Origin: Clostridia bacterium
Lineage (GTDB): Bacteria; Bacillota; Clostridia; Oscillospirales; CAG-272
NCBI GenBank assembly: GCA_017503865.1
Contig: JAFVSI010000028.1
Location: forward strand, 1-58,458
DNA length: 58,458 nucleotides
Direction of reading: 5' to 3'
The notes under the pieces were generated by a model. It saw nothing but the letters and a program-made list of their open reading frames with translations. It did not search any database and had not been told where the DNA came from. A program made the position numbers and the translations under genes. Below are positions 39,184 to 46,293 of this stretch, in pieces. Numbering within the stretch: the first letter of the stretch is position 1; each line of letters opens with the position of its first letter.

Positions 39184-40254
39184 TTAATAATTAGTAATCA
39201 AAAGTTCTTTAATCTTTCCACGAGACGAAGCTTTACTATTTATCATACGAGAAGCTTCCACTCTCAAAACATTAAAATCGGAATATAAATCATCAAAAAA
39301 ATCATCGTTCTCATCGGTGTTGTGAGGATCAGAGTTACTTAACATAACCTTTGCCCCAACAGAAGAAAGTTTTTTGTACACTTCCGCTAGCTCGATTTGA
39401 TTTTTATCATTAAATTGATCTTCCGTGTATGATGTAAAACCCGAGGTAGTATTCAACGGGCGATAGGGCGGATCAATATAAACAAATGTATTTTGGTCAG
39501 CAAAATTTACAACATCGTGATAATCGCACGATCGCATTGTAACATTTTTCAAGGTTTCAGAAATTTTTAGCAAATTTTCCTTATCACAAATTGTTGGGTT
39601 TTCATGTTTACCAAACGGAACATTATAACGGCCTTTTTTGTTTACCCTATACAATCCATTAAAACAAGTTCTATTTATGAAAATAAACAATGCGGCTTTT
39701 TCGACACGAGAATCATCATTCAATATCAAGGTGTTGTATCTATCACGTTGCTCGTAATAATATTTTTGTTTTTCTTCATTATCAGCATAAGACTTATACT
39801 TGCTTTGCATATCGTCAAGCGTTTGTATCAACTCATCGCAAGAATCTTTTATAACTGAATATGTATTTATAAGTTCTTTATTATTATCGCAAATATAAAC
39901 TTCATCAAAAGAATATTCGTTAAGCAAAGCAAAGAGTAAAGCTCCTCCGCCAACAAAAGGTTCTGCATATTTGGTAATTTTCGTTCCTATCCCTTGAGGC
40001 AAATTGCTTTTTAAAACGTCTAAAAGTTGTCCTTTTCCGCCAGCCCATTTTACAAAAGGATGAGCATTATCAGAACACCTTTTAGATTTTGATTTTCTTG
40101 CATCATCAGGCTTTTCCGAATTTCTCGGAATTATCCACATATTGCCAAGCATAGCAACGTCGGGGATTCTATTTTCAGCACAAAGTATGGATACACGCCT
40201 TTGCGAAATATTCCACTTTTCTGCCGCTTCTTTCGCCGTTATATATTGTAACAT
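39184..40254 (-). CDS. HTH-fused Dam-type N6-adenine methyltransferase
   Basis: The 356-residue protein has a N-terminal HTH of excisionase/MerR type (about 1-48, ITAKEAAEKWNISQRRVSIL), a basic linker, then an alpha-class (D12) adenine methylase with SAM motif FVKWAGGKGQLLDV (about 68-81), the GGGALLFALLNE motif and catalytic VYIDPPYRPLNT. This is the M.DpnII/DpnM type that methylates GATC. The fused HTH could bind DNA next to the operon for autoregulation, replacing a C-protein; that is inference. It leads the operon. Confidence 0.85.
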   Translation of the reverse strand: MLQYITAKEAAEKWNISQRRVSILCAENRIPDVAMLGNMWIIPRNSEKPDDARKSKSKRCSDNAHPFVKWAGGKGQLLDVLKSNLPQGIGTKITKYAEPFVGGGALLFALLNEYSFDEVYICDNNKELINTYSVIKDSCDELIQTLDDMQSKYKSYADNEEKQKYYYEQRDRYNTLILNDDSRVEKAALFIFINRTCFNGLYRVNKKGRYNVPFGKHENPTICDKENLLKISETLKNVTMRSCDYHDVVNFADQNTFVYIDPPYRPLNTTSGFTSYTEDQFNDKNQIELAEVYKKLSSVGAKVMLSNSDPHNTDENDDFFDDLYSDFNVLRVEASRMINSKASSRGKIKELLITNY

Positions 40255-40431
40255 AAAATCCTCCCTAAAACATCTATATATATATTATATTCTATATCTC
40301 GAACAATGTCAAGATCCAAAAATTAAATATAGGACATCTCTCTGCACTTTTTCAGAAAATATGATATAATAATAAAAAAGTTTGTAAGATTTTCCTTTCT
40401 TTGGCGTCTTATAGGTGAAGGAGGTGATAGA

Positions 40432-40935
40432 GTGACGGATTTCGAGCAGTTATATAACACTTATTTCAACGACGTTTACCGATATATCCTGCGGCTCTCG
40501 GGCGACGAGCATATTGCCGAGGAGATAACGAGCGATACGTTTTTCAAAGCGATGAATTCAATAGACAGCTTTCGAGGCGACTGCGACGTGCGTGTTTGGC
40601 TCTGCCAGATAGCAAAAAATTTCTACTATTCATATATAAAAAAGAAAAATCGCACCGAGCAAGTTGACGAGGCGGCTCTCGGGGAGCTCCCCGACCTCTC
40701 ACCGAGTATTTCCGACGAGCTTTCACAGCGTGACGAGGTCGAGCGGATACAGCGTATATTGCACACCGTTGACGAGCCCTACAAGGAGGTCTTTATGTGG
40801 CGAGTGTACGCAGAGCTATCCTTCGGACAGATAGCAAAGATATTCGGCAAGACTGAAAACTGGGCTTGCGTCACCTATCATCGGGCACGGAAAAAGATTT
40901 TAGAAGGATTGGAGGAAGAAAACCGTGAAAAATGA
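40432..40935 (+). CDS. RNA polymerase ECF sigma factor
   Basis: A GTG start behind an ideal AAGGAGGTGAT gives 167 residues. Region 2 is visible as YNTYFNDVYRYILRL to SFRGDCDVRVWLCQIAKNFY, and region 4 as EPYKEVFMWRVYAELSFGQI then GKTENWACVTYHRARKKI. The gene overlaps the anti-sigma gene by 11 bases, the standard ECF pair layout, so it is probably held inactive at the membrane until an envelope signal. Target promoters unknown. Confidence 0.92.
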   Translation: MTDFEQLYNTYFNDVYRYILRLSGDEHIAEEITSDTFFKAMNSIDSFRGDCDVRVWLCQIAKNFYYSYIKKKNRTEQVDEAALGELPDLSPSISDELSQRDEVERIQRILHTVDEPYKEVFMWRVYAELSFGQIAKIFGKTENWACVTYHRARKKILEGLEEENREK

Positions 40936-41476
40936 ATGTAGCATAATAAAAGACCTTCTGCCCCTATACGTTGAGGATATGGTAAGCGGCGAGACAAGGG
41001 ATTTTATCGAGGAGCATCTCTCGAACTGTCCCGAGTGCAAAGCGGAGCTTGACTCTCTGAAAGAGGGAACACCCCTTTCGTCAATCGAAGATAATCACAC
41101 CGATAAGAGAGATACCGCAAAGCCCTTTAAAAAAATAATGAAGAAGATGTCAAGGCAGTTCAACACCCTATCGTATTCTCTCATAGTCTTCTTCGTTTTC
41201 CTCGGATTTAGCTTTACGGGCGGAGAAAACCTTATGTATAACAGCCTTATAATGCCCATCGTCGGCGTCTTTGGCTACTACGTGTTCAGATGGAAGGCGA
41301 TATACAAGATGCCCATTCTTTTGCTTGCCATCGACCTCTCTGTGTGCCTATTTAAGCTCGTTGAGCTCGACCTTTATTCCGCAGTTATGTGGACGGGAAT
41401 TTACAGCATTTTCGTATTTATCGGAATTGCCATTGCCTTCCTTATCCACTACGCCACAAGAAAGGAGAATGAATAA
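40925..41476 (+). CDS. Zinc-finger anti-sigma factor, membrane protein
   Basis: The 183-residue protein has an N-terminal ZAS/HC2 zinc finger (EEHLSNCPECKAEL, His and CxxC) that binds the sigma factor, then a cytosolic linker and four membrane segments (about 78-175). GTG start inside the sigma gene with GGAGG upstream. It anchors and sequesters the adjacent ECF sigma. Its stop overlaps the next start codon by one base. Confidence 0.88.
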   Translation: MKNECSIIKDLLPLYVEDMVSGETRDFIEEHLSNCPECKAELDSLKEGTPLSSIEDNHTDKRDTAKPFKKIMKKMSRQFNTLSYSLIVFFVFLGFSFTGGENLMYNSLIMPIVGVFGYYVFRWKAIYKMPILLLAIDLSVCLFKLVELDLYSAVMWTGIYSIFVFIGIAIAFLIHYATRKENE

Positions 41477-42318
41477 TGAAGAAAAAAATACTTAAAATAT
41501 CGGCACTTGTTTTAGCAATTTTATTGATAGCGGGCGTTTGCCTCTTTGCCGATTCTCTCGTTGGAAACCCTCTCTCAAAGGCTCTTGCAAAGAGGACTGC
41601 CGAAAATCACCTCGAAGAAGTCTACGGTGACAAGGACTACGAGCTCGAGAGGATAACTTACAGCTTTAAGGACGGCTACTATCACGCCTACGTCACCTCA
41701 GAGAGCAGTGCCGATTCAAGCTTCACTCTCTTAATAAACGGCTTCGGAAAGCTTTGCTACGATTATTATGAAAACAACGTAACGAACGGCTGGAACACCG
41801 CAAACAGACTGGAGAGAGATTACAGAAACGCGGTTGACTTTATCTTGGAAAGCAGCACTTTTCCGTATAACGTATTTTTAGGCTACGGTGAGCTCGCATT
41901 CATTCCGCTTGAGGAAAAGGATAACCCTTATACTCCCGAGTATGCTCTTATCACAAACGAACTGACGCTTGATGCCTACTATGATGTAAACGAGCTTGGG
42001 GCAAAAGCGGGAAGACTCAGCATATATATAGCAGACAACACCGTGTCGGCAGGAAGAATGGCAGAGATACTGCTGGGCATACGCGATTGCTTTGACAGTG
42101 CGGGCGTCGGATTTTACGTTATCGACTGCGTTCTCGAATATCCCCGAGACGAAAACGGCTTTGCCGAGGACGGACAAGTCGAGGTAATGGATTTTCTTTA
42201 CAGCGACATCTACGAGGAAGGACTTGTCGAGAGGGTAGAGAAGGCAAACCAAGCGGCGATAGATTATTATACCGCGATGGACGCCGAGAAACTCCGGCTT
42301 GTGGAAGAATTAAGTTAA
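41476..42318 (+). CDS. YfjL-like membrane-anchored protein
   Basis: The 280-residue protein has a N-terminal anchor (ILKISALVLAILLIAGVCLF, about 4-23) then a domain resembling the YfjL family: GNPLSKALAKRTAENHLEEV followed by YELERITYSFKDGYYHAYVT. YfjL-like genes accompany ECF sigma/anti-sigma pairs in other Firmicutes, as here, where it is the third gene of the operon and overlaps its neighbour by one base. Outside-facing location predicted; function unknown. Confidence 0.8.
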   Translation: MKKKILKISALVLAILLIAGVCLFADSLVGNPLSKALAKRTAENHLEEVYGDKDYELERITYSFKDGYYHAYVTSESSADSSFTLLINGFGKLCYDYYENNVTNGWNTANRLERDYRNAVDFILESSTFPYNVFLGYGELAFIPLEEKDNPYTPEYALITNELTLDAYYDVNELGAKAGRLSIYIADNTVSAGRMAEILLGIRDCFDSAGVGFYVIDCVLEYPRDENGFAEDGQVEVMDFLYSDIYEEGLVERVEKANQAAIDYYTAMDAEKLRLVEELS

Positions 42319-42328
42319 ACAAAAACCG

Positions 42329-42356
42329 CCGAGGGCAGCCAAATGGCTGCCCTCGG
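42329..42356. other. Hairpin after the ECF sigma operon
   Basis: CCGAGGGCAGCC / GGCTGCCCTCGG, perfect 12-bp stem. No T-run follows (ACTCACTTG), so it may end the operon weakly or protect the mRNA. Confidence 0.6.
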
Positions 42357-42443
42357 ACTCACTTGTAGGGACAGGCGTCCTCGACTGTCCGTGTTGTAAA
42401 CAAGGTTATAAATAATATATAGGATAGTAACTTTGCGTTAAAA

Positions 42444-42460
42444 GTGACCCGTACGGGAAT
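42444..42460. repeat. Duplicate of tRNA-Glu 3' end
   Basis: GTGACCCGTACGGGAAT repeats exactly 42629-42645 (the 3' part of the minus-strand tRNA-Glu), 185 bases away. A T-arm-like TTCGATTCCCGT also appears at 42549-42560 in the other orientation. Only fragments are present. Confidence 0.6.
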
Positions 42461-42588
42461 TTGCCCCGCCCTACAAGGCTTCCGACACGGAAGCGGCGGG
42501 GCAATGTTTCGTCCCCATGCGACGGTCTATATTTGCAAAAAAGCAAAGTTCGATTCCCGTCGCTGTGCCGCTTGCGGCACAGGTCAGC

Positions 42589-42627
42589 AAAAAAAGATAG
42601 GAGCACCTTGTGCTCCTATCTTTTTTT
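42589..42627 (-). terminator. Terminator of tRNA-Glu
   Basis: AAAAAGATAGGAGCAC / GTGCTCCTATCTTTTT follows the tRNA 3' end on the minus strand. Confidence 0.88.
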
Positions 42628-42701
42628 GGTGACCCGTACGGGAATCGAACCCATGTTTCCAGCGTGAGAGGCTAGCGTCTTGACCGCTTGACCAACGGGC
42701 C
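42627..42701 (-). tRNA. tRNA-Glu (anticodon CTC)
   Basis: Minus-strand cloverleaf: acceptor GGCCCGT/ACGGGTC, D-arm GGTCAAGCGGTCAAGAC, anticodon stem CTAGC/GCTGG with loop CTCTCAC (anticodon CTC), T-arm GGGTTCGATTCCC, discriminator A and encoded CCA. 75 nt. A terminator follows directly. Confidence 0.93.
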
Positions 42702-42864
42702 GTATTTTTTACAGCTTGGTTATTATACCACATCTAAAATCAAAATGCAATACCTTTTTTCAATTTTTTTAAAAATTTTTTCTAAAACTCAAAAAACGTC
42801 GCTTTTTCGGGCTTTTTTTACCTTAATTTAGCTCCTCAAATCCCCATATATTTGCGGCAAGTCC

Positions 42865-42893
42865 TTGACTTTAGACAAAAAATGTAATATAAT
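42865..42893 (+). promoter_or_regulatory. Promoter of the transketolase operon
   Basis: TTGACT, 17 bases, TATAAT, 68 bases before the start codon. Confidence 0.8.
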
Positions 42894-42960
42894 GATTGTG
42901 TATGATTTTTAACCGAATTTTCCTTGTTTTCGGTAATTATTAAAAAATCGGAGGAACATA

Positions 42961-43788
42961 ATGGAACAGACCAAAAAGCTTGAGTTGCAAAAAAAGGCAA
43001 CACAAATCCGTCTTGGCGTACTTAAAGGTGTACACGCCGCTGCCTCGGGACACCCCGGTGGCTCTCTCTCAATAGCTGATATGATGGCTTATCTTTACTT
43101 TGAGGAAATGAATATAGACCCCAAGAATCCTAAGTGGGAGGATAGAGACCGCTTCGTTCTTTCTAAGGGACACTGTGCTCCCGCACTTTACGCGACTCTC
43201 GCTCTCAAGGGTTACTTTGACGAGGCAGAGCTTGCAACGCTCCGTCAGGCTGACTCCTTCCTTCAGGGACACCCCGATATGAAGGGTACTCCCGGTGTTG
43301 ATATGACCACAGGCTCGCTCGGTCTCGGTATCTCTGCCGCTTGCGGAATGGCACTTTCTGCAAAGCTCTCGGGTAAGGACTACCGCACCTACACCATCTG
43401 CGGTGACGGTGAGAGCCAGGAGGGACAGGTTTGGGAGGCGTGTATGTTCGCCGCTCACTATAAGCTTGACAACCTCTGCGTTATCTTCGACTGGAACGGT
43501 CTCCAGATAGACGGTCCCGTTGCTGAGGTTATGAATCCCACCCCCTATGACAAGAAGCTCGCAGCATTTGGCTTCCACGTAATTTCTATCGACGGTCACA
43601 ACCTCGATGAGTTTGAGGCAGCACTTGCTGAGGCAAAGACGGTCAAGGGCAAGCCCACCGCAATCATTGCAAAGACCGTTAAGGGTAAGGGCGTATCCTT
43701 TATGGAAAATCAGGTAGGCTGGCACGGCTCAGCTCCTAAGGACGACCAGTATGAGCAGGCTGCAGCCGAGCTTAGTGCAACTCTTTAA
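42961..43788 (+). CDS. Transketolase, N-terminal subunit
   Basis: The 275-residue protein covers only the thiamine diphosphate-binding half: SGHPGGSLSIADMMAYLYF, then LSKGHCAPALYATLAL, then TTGSLGLGISAACGMAL and the ThDP motif CGDGESQEGQVWEACMFAAH (GDG...N). Together with the next gene it forms an entire transketolase for the non-oxidative pentose phosphate pathway. Split transketolases are common in Clostridia. GGAGG before the ATG. Confidence 0.95.
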   Translation: MEQTKKLELQKKATQIRLGVLKGVHAAASGHPGGSLSIADMMAYLYFEEMNIDPKNPKWEDRDRFVLSKGHCAPALYATLALKGYFDEAELATLRQADSFLQGHPDMKGTPGVDMTTGSLGLGISAACGMALSAKLSGKDYRTYTICGDGESQEGQVWEACMFAAHYKLDNLCVIFDWNGLQIDGPVAEVMNPTPYDKKLAAFGFHVISIDGHNLDEFEAALAEAKTVKGKPTAIIAKTVKGKGVSFMENQVGWHGSAPKDDQYEQAAAELSATL

Positions 43789-43806
43789 TTGTAGGAGGAA
43801 AGAAAA

Positions 43807-44745
43807 ATGGCAGAAAAAATAGCAACAAGAGAATCCTACGGCAACGCACTTGCCGAGCTTGGTGAAAAATATGATTTCGTAGTTCTTGACGCTGACCTTG
43901 CGGCAGCTACAAAGACAGGTACTTTTAAGAAGAAATTTCCCGAAAGATTTTTCGACTGCGGAATTGCCGAGGGTAATATGATTAGCGTGGCTGCAGGTCT
44001 TGCAACCACAGGCAAGGTAGTTTTCGCTTCCTCTTTCGCAATGTTTGCGGCAGGCAGAGCTTTCGAGCAGATAAGAAACTCCATCGGCTACCCCCACCTC
44101 AACGTAAAGATCGGTGCAACACACGCAGGTCTTACAGTTGGTGAGGACGGTGCAACACACCAGTGCTTTGAGGACCTCGCTCTTATGAGAACCATTCCGG
44201 GTATGGTAGTTATCAGCCCCGCTGATGACGTTGAAGCAAAGGCTGCGGTTGAGTTTGCAATAAACCACTACGGCCCCGTTTATATGCGTTTCGGACGTAT
44301 GGCAGTTCCGGTTGTAAACGGAGAGGACTACAAGTTCGAAATGGGTAAGGGTGTAAATCTCCGCGACGGTAAGGACGTTACTCTCGTAGCCAACGGCTTT
44401 ATGGTACACCTCGCACTCGAGGCGGCAGAAAAGCTCGCCGAGGAGGGAATTTCCGCACGCGTTGTAAACATTCACACAATAAAGCCTATCGACAAGGACA
44501 TCATTCTTGACGCGGCTGAGAAGACAGGTGCTATCGTTACAGCCGAGGAGCACAACATCATCGGCGGTCTCGGAAGTGCAGTAGCAGAGGTTCTCTGCGA
44601 GGGCTGTCCCGTTCCTATGCTCCGCGTTGGAATTGAAGACAAGTTCGGTCGCTCGGGCAAGGTTCAGCCTCTTCTCGACCTCTACGGACTCACCGTTGAC
44701 AATCTCGTAGCAAAGGCAAAGGCTGCAATTGCTCTTAAGAAGTAA
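43807..44745 (+). CDS. Transketolase, C-terminal subunit
   Basis: The 312-residue second half has the pyrimidine-binding part (ATRESYGNALAELGEKYDF, then FDCGIAEGNMISVAAGLA with its catalytic Glu) and the C-terminal domain (VVNIHTIKPIDKDIILDA). It starts 18 bases after the N-subunit gene with AGGAGG and forms one operon with it. The unit ends at the terminator 44761-44803. Confidence 0.95.
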   Translation: MAEKIATRESYGNALAELGEKYDFVVLDADLAAATKTGTFKKKFPERFFDCGIAEGNMISVAAGLATTGKVVFASSFAMFAAGRAFEQIRNSIGYPHLNVKIGATHAGLTVGEDGATHQCFEDLALMRTIPGMVVISPADDVEAKAAVEFAINHYGPVYMRFGRMAVPVVNGEDYKFEMGKGVNLRDGKDVTLVANGFMVHLALEAAEKLAEEGISARVVNIHTIKPIDKDIILDAAEKTGAIVTAEEHNIIGGLGSAVAEVLCEGCPVPMLRVGIEDKFGRSGKVQPLLDLYGLTVDNLVAKAKAAIALKK

Positions 44746-44760
44746 TTTAATATTTCGCAT

Positions 44761-44803
44761 AAAAAACAGGGAGAACTCCTTTGAGTTCTCCCTGCTTTCT
44801 TTT
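44761..44803 (+). terminator. Terminator of the transketolase operon
   Basis: CAGGGAGAACTC / GAGTTCTCCCTG hairpin with A- and T-tracts. Confidence 0.88.
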
Positions 44804-44808
44804 GAAGT

Positions 44809-44820
44809 AAATTGGTGTTT
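44809..44820. repeat. Isolated copy of the shared repeat-end motif
   Basis: AAATTGGTGTTT, one mismatch from the common end motif, followed by TATGGGATAAGCGGTTAAAC, similar to the start of family A. The rest of that element is missing, so this is a remnant. Confidence 0.5.
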
Positions 44821-45129
44821 GCAAAGGCGTATGGGATAAGCGGTTAAACGAACGGTATTCTCAAACACGGTAGGTAAGGGGCTTGCTCCTCCCGCCACAA
44901 CGCAAACAAAATATTACAAGGAAAGGGAAAGTCGCTCCCACCACTTTTTATCGTTTTATCCCTGCGAGAAGACATCGACAAACCAAAATCCAAACCACTA
45001 AAATAGTGCAATTTTTCTTTCGTTTTGGCATTTTTTGAGAGGGGATACGAAAAAAGCAGAGCTTTGAAATTGCAAAAAACAAGAAGTAAAAAATTCGTCA
45101 AAAGCCACACTTATCCACAAAATCGGTAA

Positions 45130-45142
45130 CCCCCCCCCCCCC
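45130..45142. repeat. Homopolymer tract of 13 C
   Basis: An uninterrupted run of 13 cytosines in an otherwise AT-rich, non-coding stretch, 89 bases before a consensus promoter. Such tracts change length by slippage. Confidence 0.7.
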
Positions 45143-45230
45143 TGTTTTGTTGACTTTTGTGGAGTTTTTTGTTTTTTGCAATTTCACCAAAAAAACTTGC
45201 AAAAAATTGAAAAAAATTATTGTTTTTTTC

Positions 45231-45259
45231 TTGACAAAGTCAGTTTAATGTGTTAAAAT
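45231..45259 (+). promoter_or_regulatory. Strong promoter of the candidate non-coding RNA
   Basis: Consensus TTGACA, 17 bases, TAAAAT. No protein gene with a binding site follows before the terminator at 45771-45812. Confidence 0.75.
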
Positions 45260-45269
45260 GAGGGCTCAA

Positions 45270-45355
45270 AAAAAGGCAGGCTGTCGCATTGACCGTACGA
45301 CAGCCCTATATAAAAGTGTAGAGGCACCCCTATATAACCGGAAACCCGGCACCCA
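45270..45355 (-). ncRNA. Possible small antisense RNA
   Basis: On the minus strand TTGCAA, 16 bases, TATAAT (centred near 45375) would start an about 85-nt transcript that ends at GGCTGTCG/CGACAGCC followed by seven T. It would be antisense to the 5' end of the plus-strand candidate RNA. Alternatively the hairpin belongs only to the plus-strand RNA. Confidence 0.3.
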
Positions 45356-45770
45356 AGAACATTATACCATATTTTCTTGATTTTGCAAGGGTTTTCGGCC
45401 GTATAATTCCAAAAAATATGAATTTTTTTGTTTTTTTAAGCGTCTTTGCACTTTTTGTCCGGTAAGACGCTTATATTTGTCGTCTGCCAACAATTTTTGA
45501 AGTTCTCTCAAAGAACGAAAACCCCGAATGTTGTCGTTGGCCGCTTCAGCATTTGAGAGGGTATAGAGGTACTCCCGCGTTGCAAATACGTTGCCGTGCA
45601 GGCAGACGGCGTGTTTTGGTGCGTGACGGTTTTTTCCGTGTGGAGCTTTGGCTCTATGGTTTTTCGTTCGGAGAGTTCTGAGTCTGCCGCCCTGCAGAAG
45701 TAACACTCCTTTTCAACACAATTTTTTGCTTGGGTAACGGCTTTTTTTGAAAGTATCTTAATAGTTTTCC

Positions 45771-45812
45771 CCAGAGGAGACCGCTTTTTTAAGCGGTCTC
45801 CTCTATTTTTTC
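45771..45812 (+). terminator. Terminator of the candidate RNA
   Basis: AGAGGAGACCGCTT / AAGCGGTCTCCTCT stem followed by ATTTTTTC. Confidence 0.85.
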
Positions 45813-45828
45813 TTGTGGCGAGGAAAGC

Positions 45829-45890
45829 AAATTGGTATTTATCGAGGCGTCGAGGACGTCGCCCCGCGTTTTACGCGAACTAACTAACCG
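45829..45890. repeat. Repeat-end motif with short GC segment
   Basis: AAATTGGTATTTATCGAGG then TCGAGGACGTCGCCCCGCG and AACTAACTAACCG. It looks like the two ends of a family A/C element with the interior missing. Bases 45891-46012 hold nothing else recognisable. Confidence 0.5.
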
Positions 45891-46012
45891 CTAAATTAAA
45901 AATTGAAAAACAAAAAACATTATCATTATTATATACGTTTCAACTCCGTTCGTCAATAAATATTTCAAAACAACTTGACTATTTCAAAACACATTTGTAT
46001 AATGGTCTAGAG

Positions 46013-46150
46013 CTTTTTGTGTTCAAGTTTGTTAGTTTGTGTTAGGTTTTTTATTTTTTGAACCCTTTTGAAAAAGGGTTCGAGCTCCCAAAACTTTCAT
46101 ACATTTTATTTATCAAGGCACATCAATATCCGCTCGGACGCGGATATTGA
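46013..46150. repeat. Repeat family C, copy 1
   Basis: GTTAGTTTGTGTTAG, then hairpin GAACCCTTTT-GAAA-AAGGGTTC and CGAGCTCCCAAAACTTTCAT, matched by 57600-57680. A hairpin AATATCCG-CTCGGACG-CGGATATT follows at about 46126-46150. Confidence 0.65.
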
Positions 46151-46208
46151 AACATTACAAAAAACTGCATTTTTCGTCTCTTTTTTCAATAAATTTTCAA
46201 TAAATCTA

Positions 46209-46237
46209 TTGCAAATCTCCTTTTTGTATGTTAATAT
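46209..46237 (+). promoter_or_regulatory. Promoter of the 46294 gene
   Basis: TTGCAA, 17 bases, TAATAT, 57 bases before the ATG. Confidence 0.65.
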
Positions 46238-46293
46238 TACTATATAAACCTTATTTTAGCATATGTTTATAAGGACGAAAAGGAGATATTACT

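Larger units (their letters stand above)
45266..45812 (+). ncRNA. Candidate large structured non-coding RNA (~545 nt)
   Basis: The stretch starts at a strong promoter and ends in an intrinsic terminator, with no supported reading frame on the plus strand. Several stems can be drawn: GGCTGTCG/CGACAGCC (45279-45306), AAGCGTCTT/AAGACGCTT (45438-45472), GCCAAC/GTTGGC (45486-45541), GACGG/CCGTG around 45625-45640, GAGC/GCTC (45643-45654), and a long-range pair GCAGG-CAGAC with GTCTG-CCTGC (about 45599-45694). It resembles no RNA class I can name with certainty; size fits classes such as ROOL or OLE, but I cannot claim that. Low protein-coding potential supports RNA. Confidence 0.45.

Noticed and set aside
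43729..44898. 389-codon minus-strand frame opposite the transketolase C-subunit
   Set aside because: It mirrors a strongly supported gene in codon-position pattern, is Cys-rich and has no promoter or binding site.
45362..45706. 114-codon minus-strand frame inside the candidate RNA region
   Set aside because: The only plausible start is a GTG that overlaps its own GGAG, the stop overlaps a -10-like element, and the plus strand shows promoter, stems and terminator. I cannot exclude it entirely, but RNA is the better reading.
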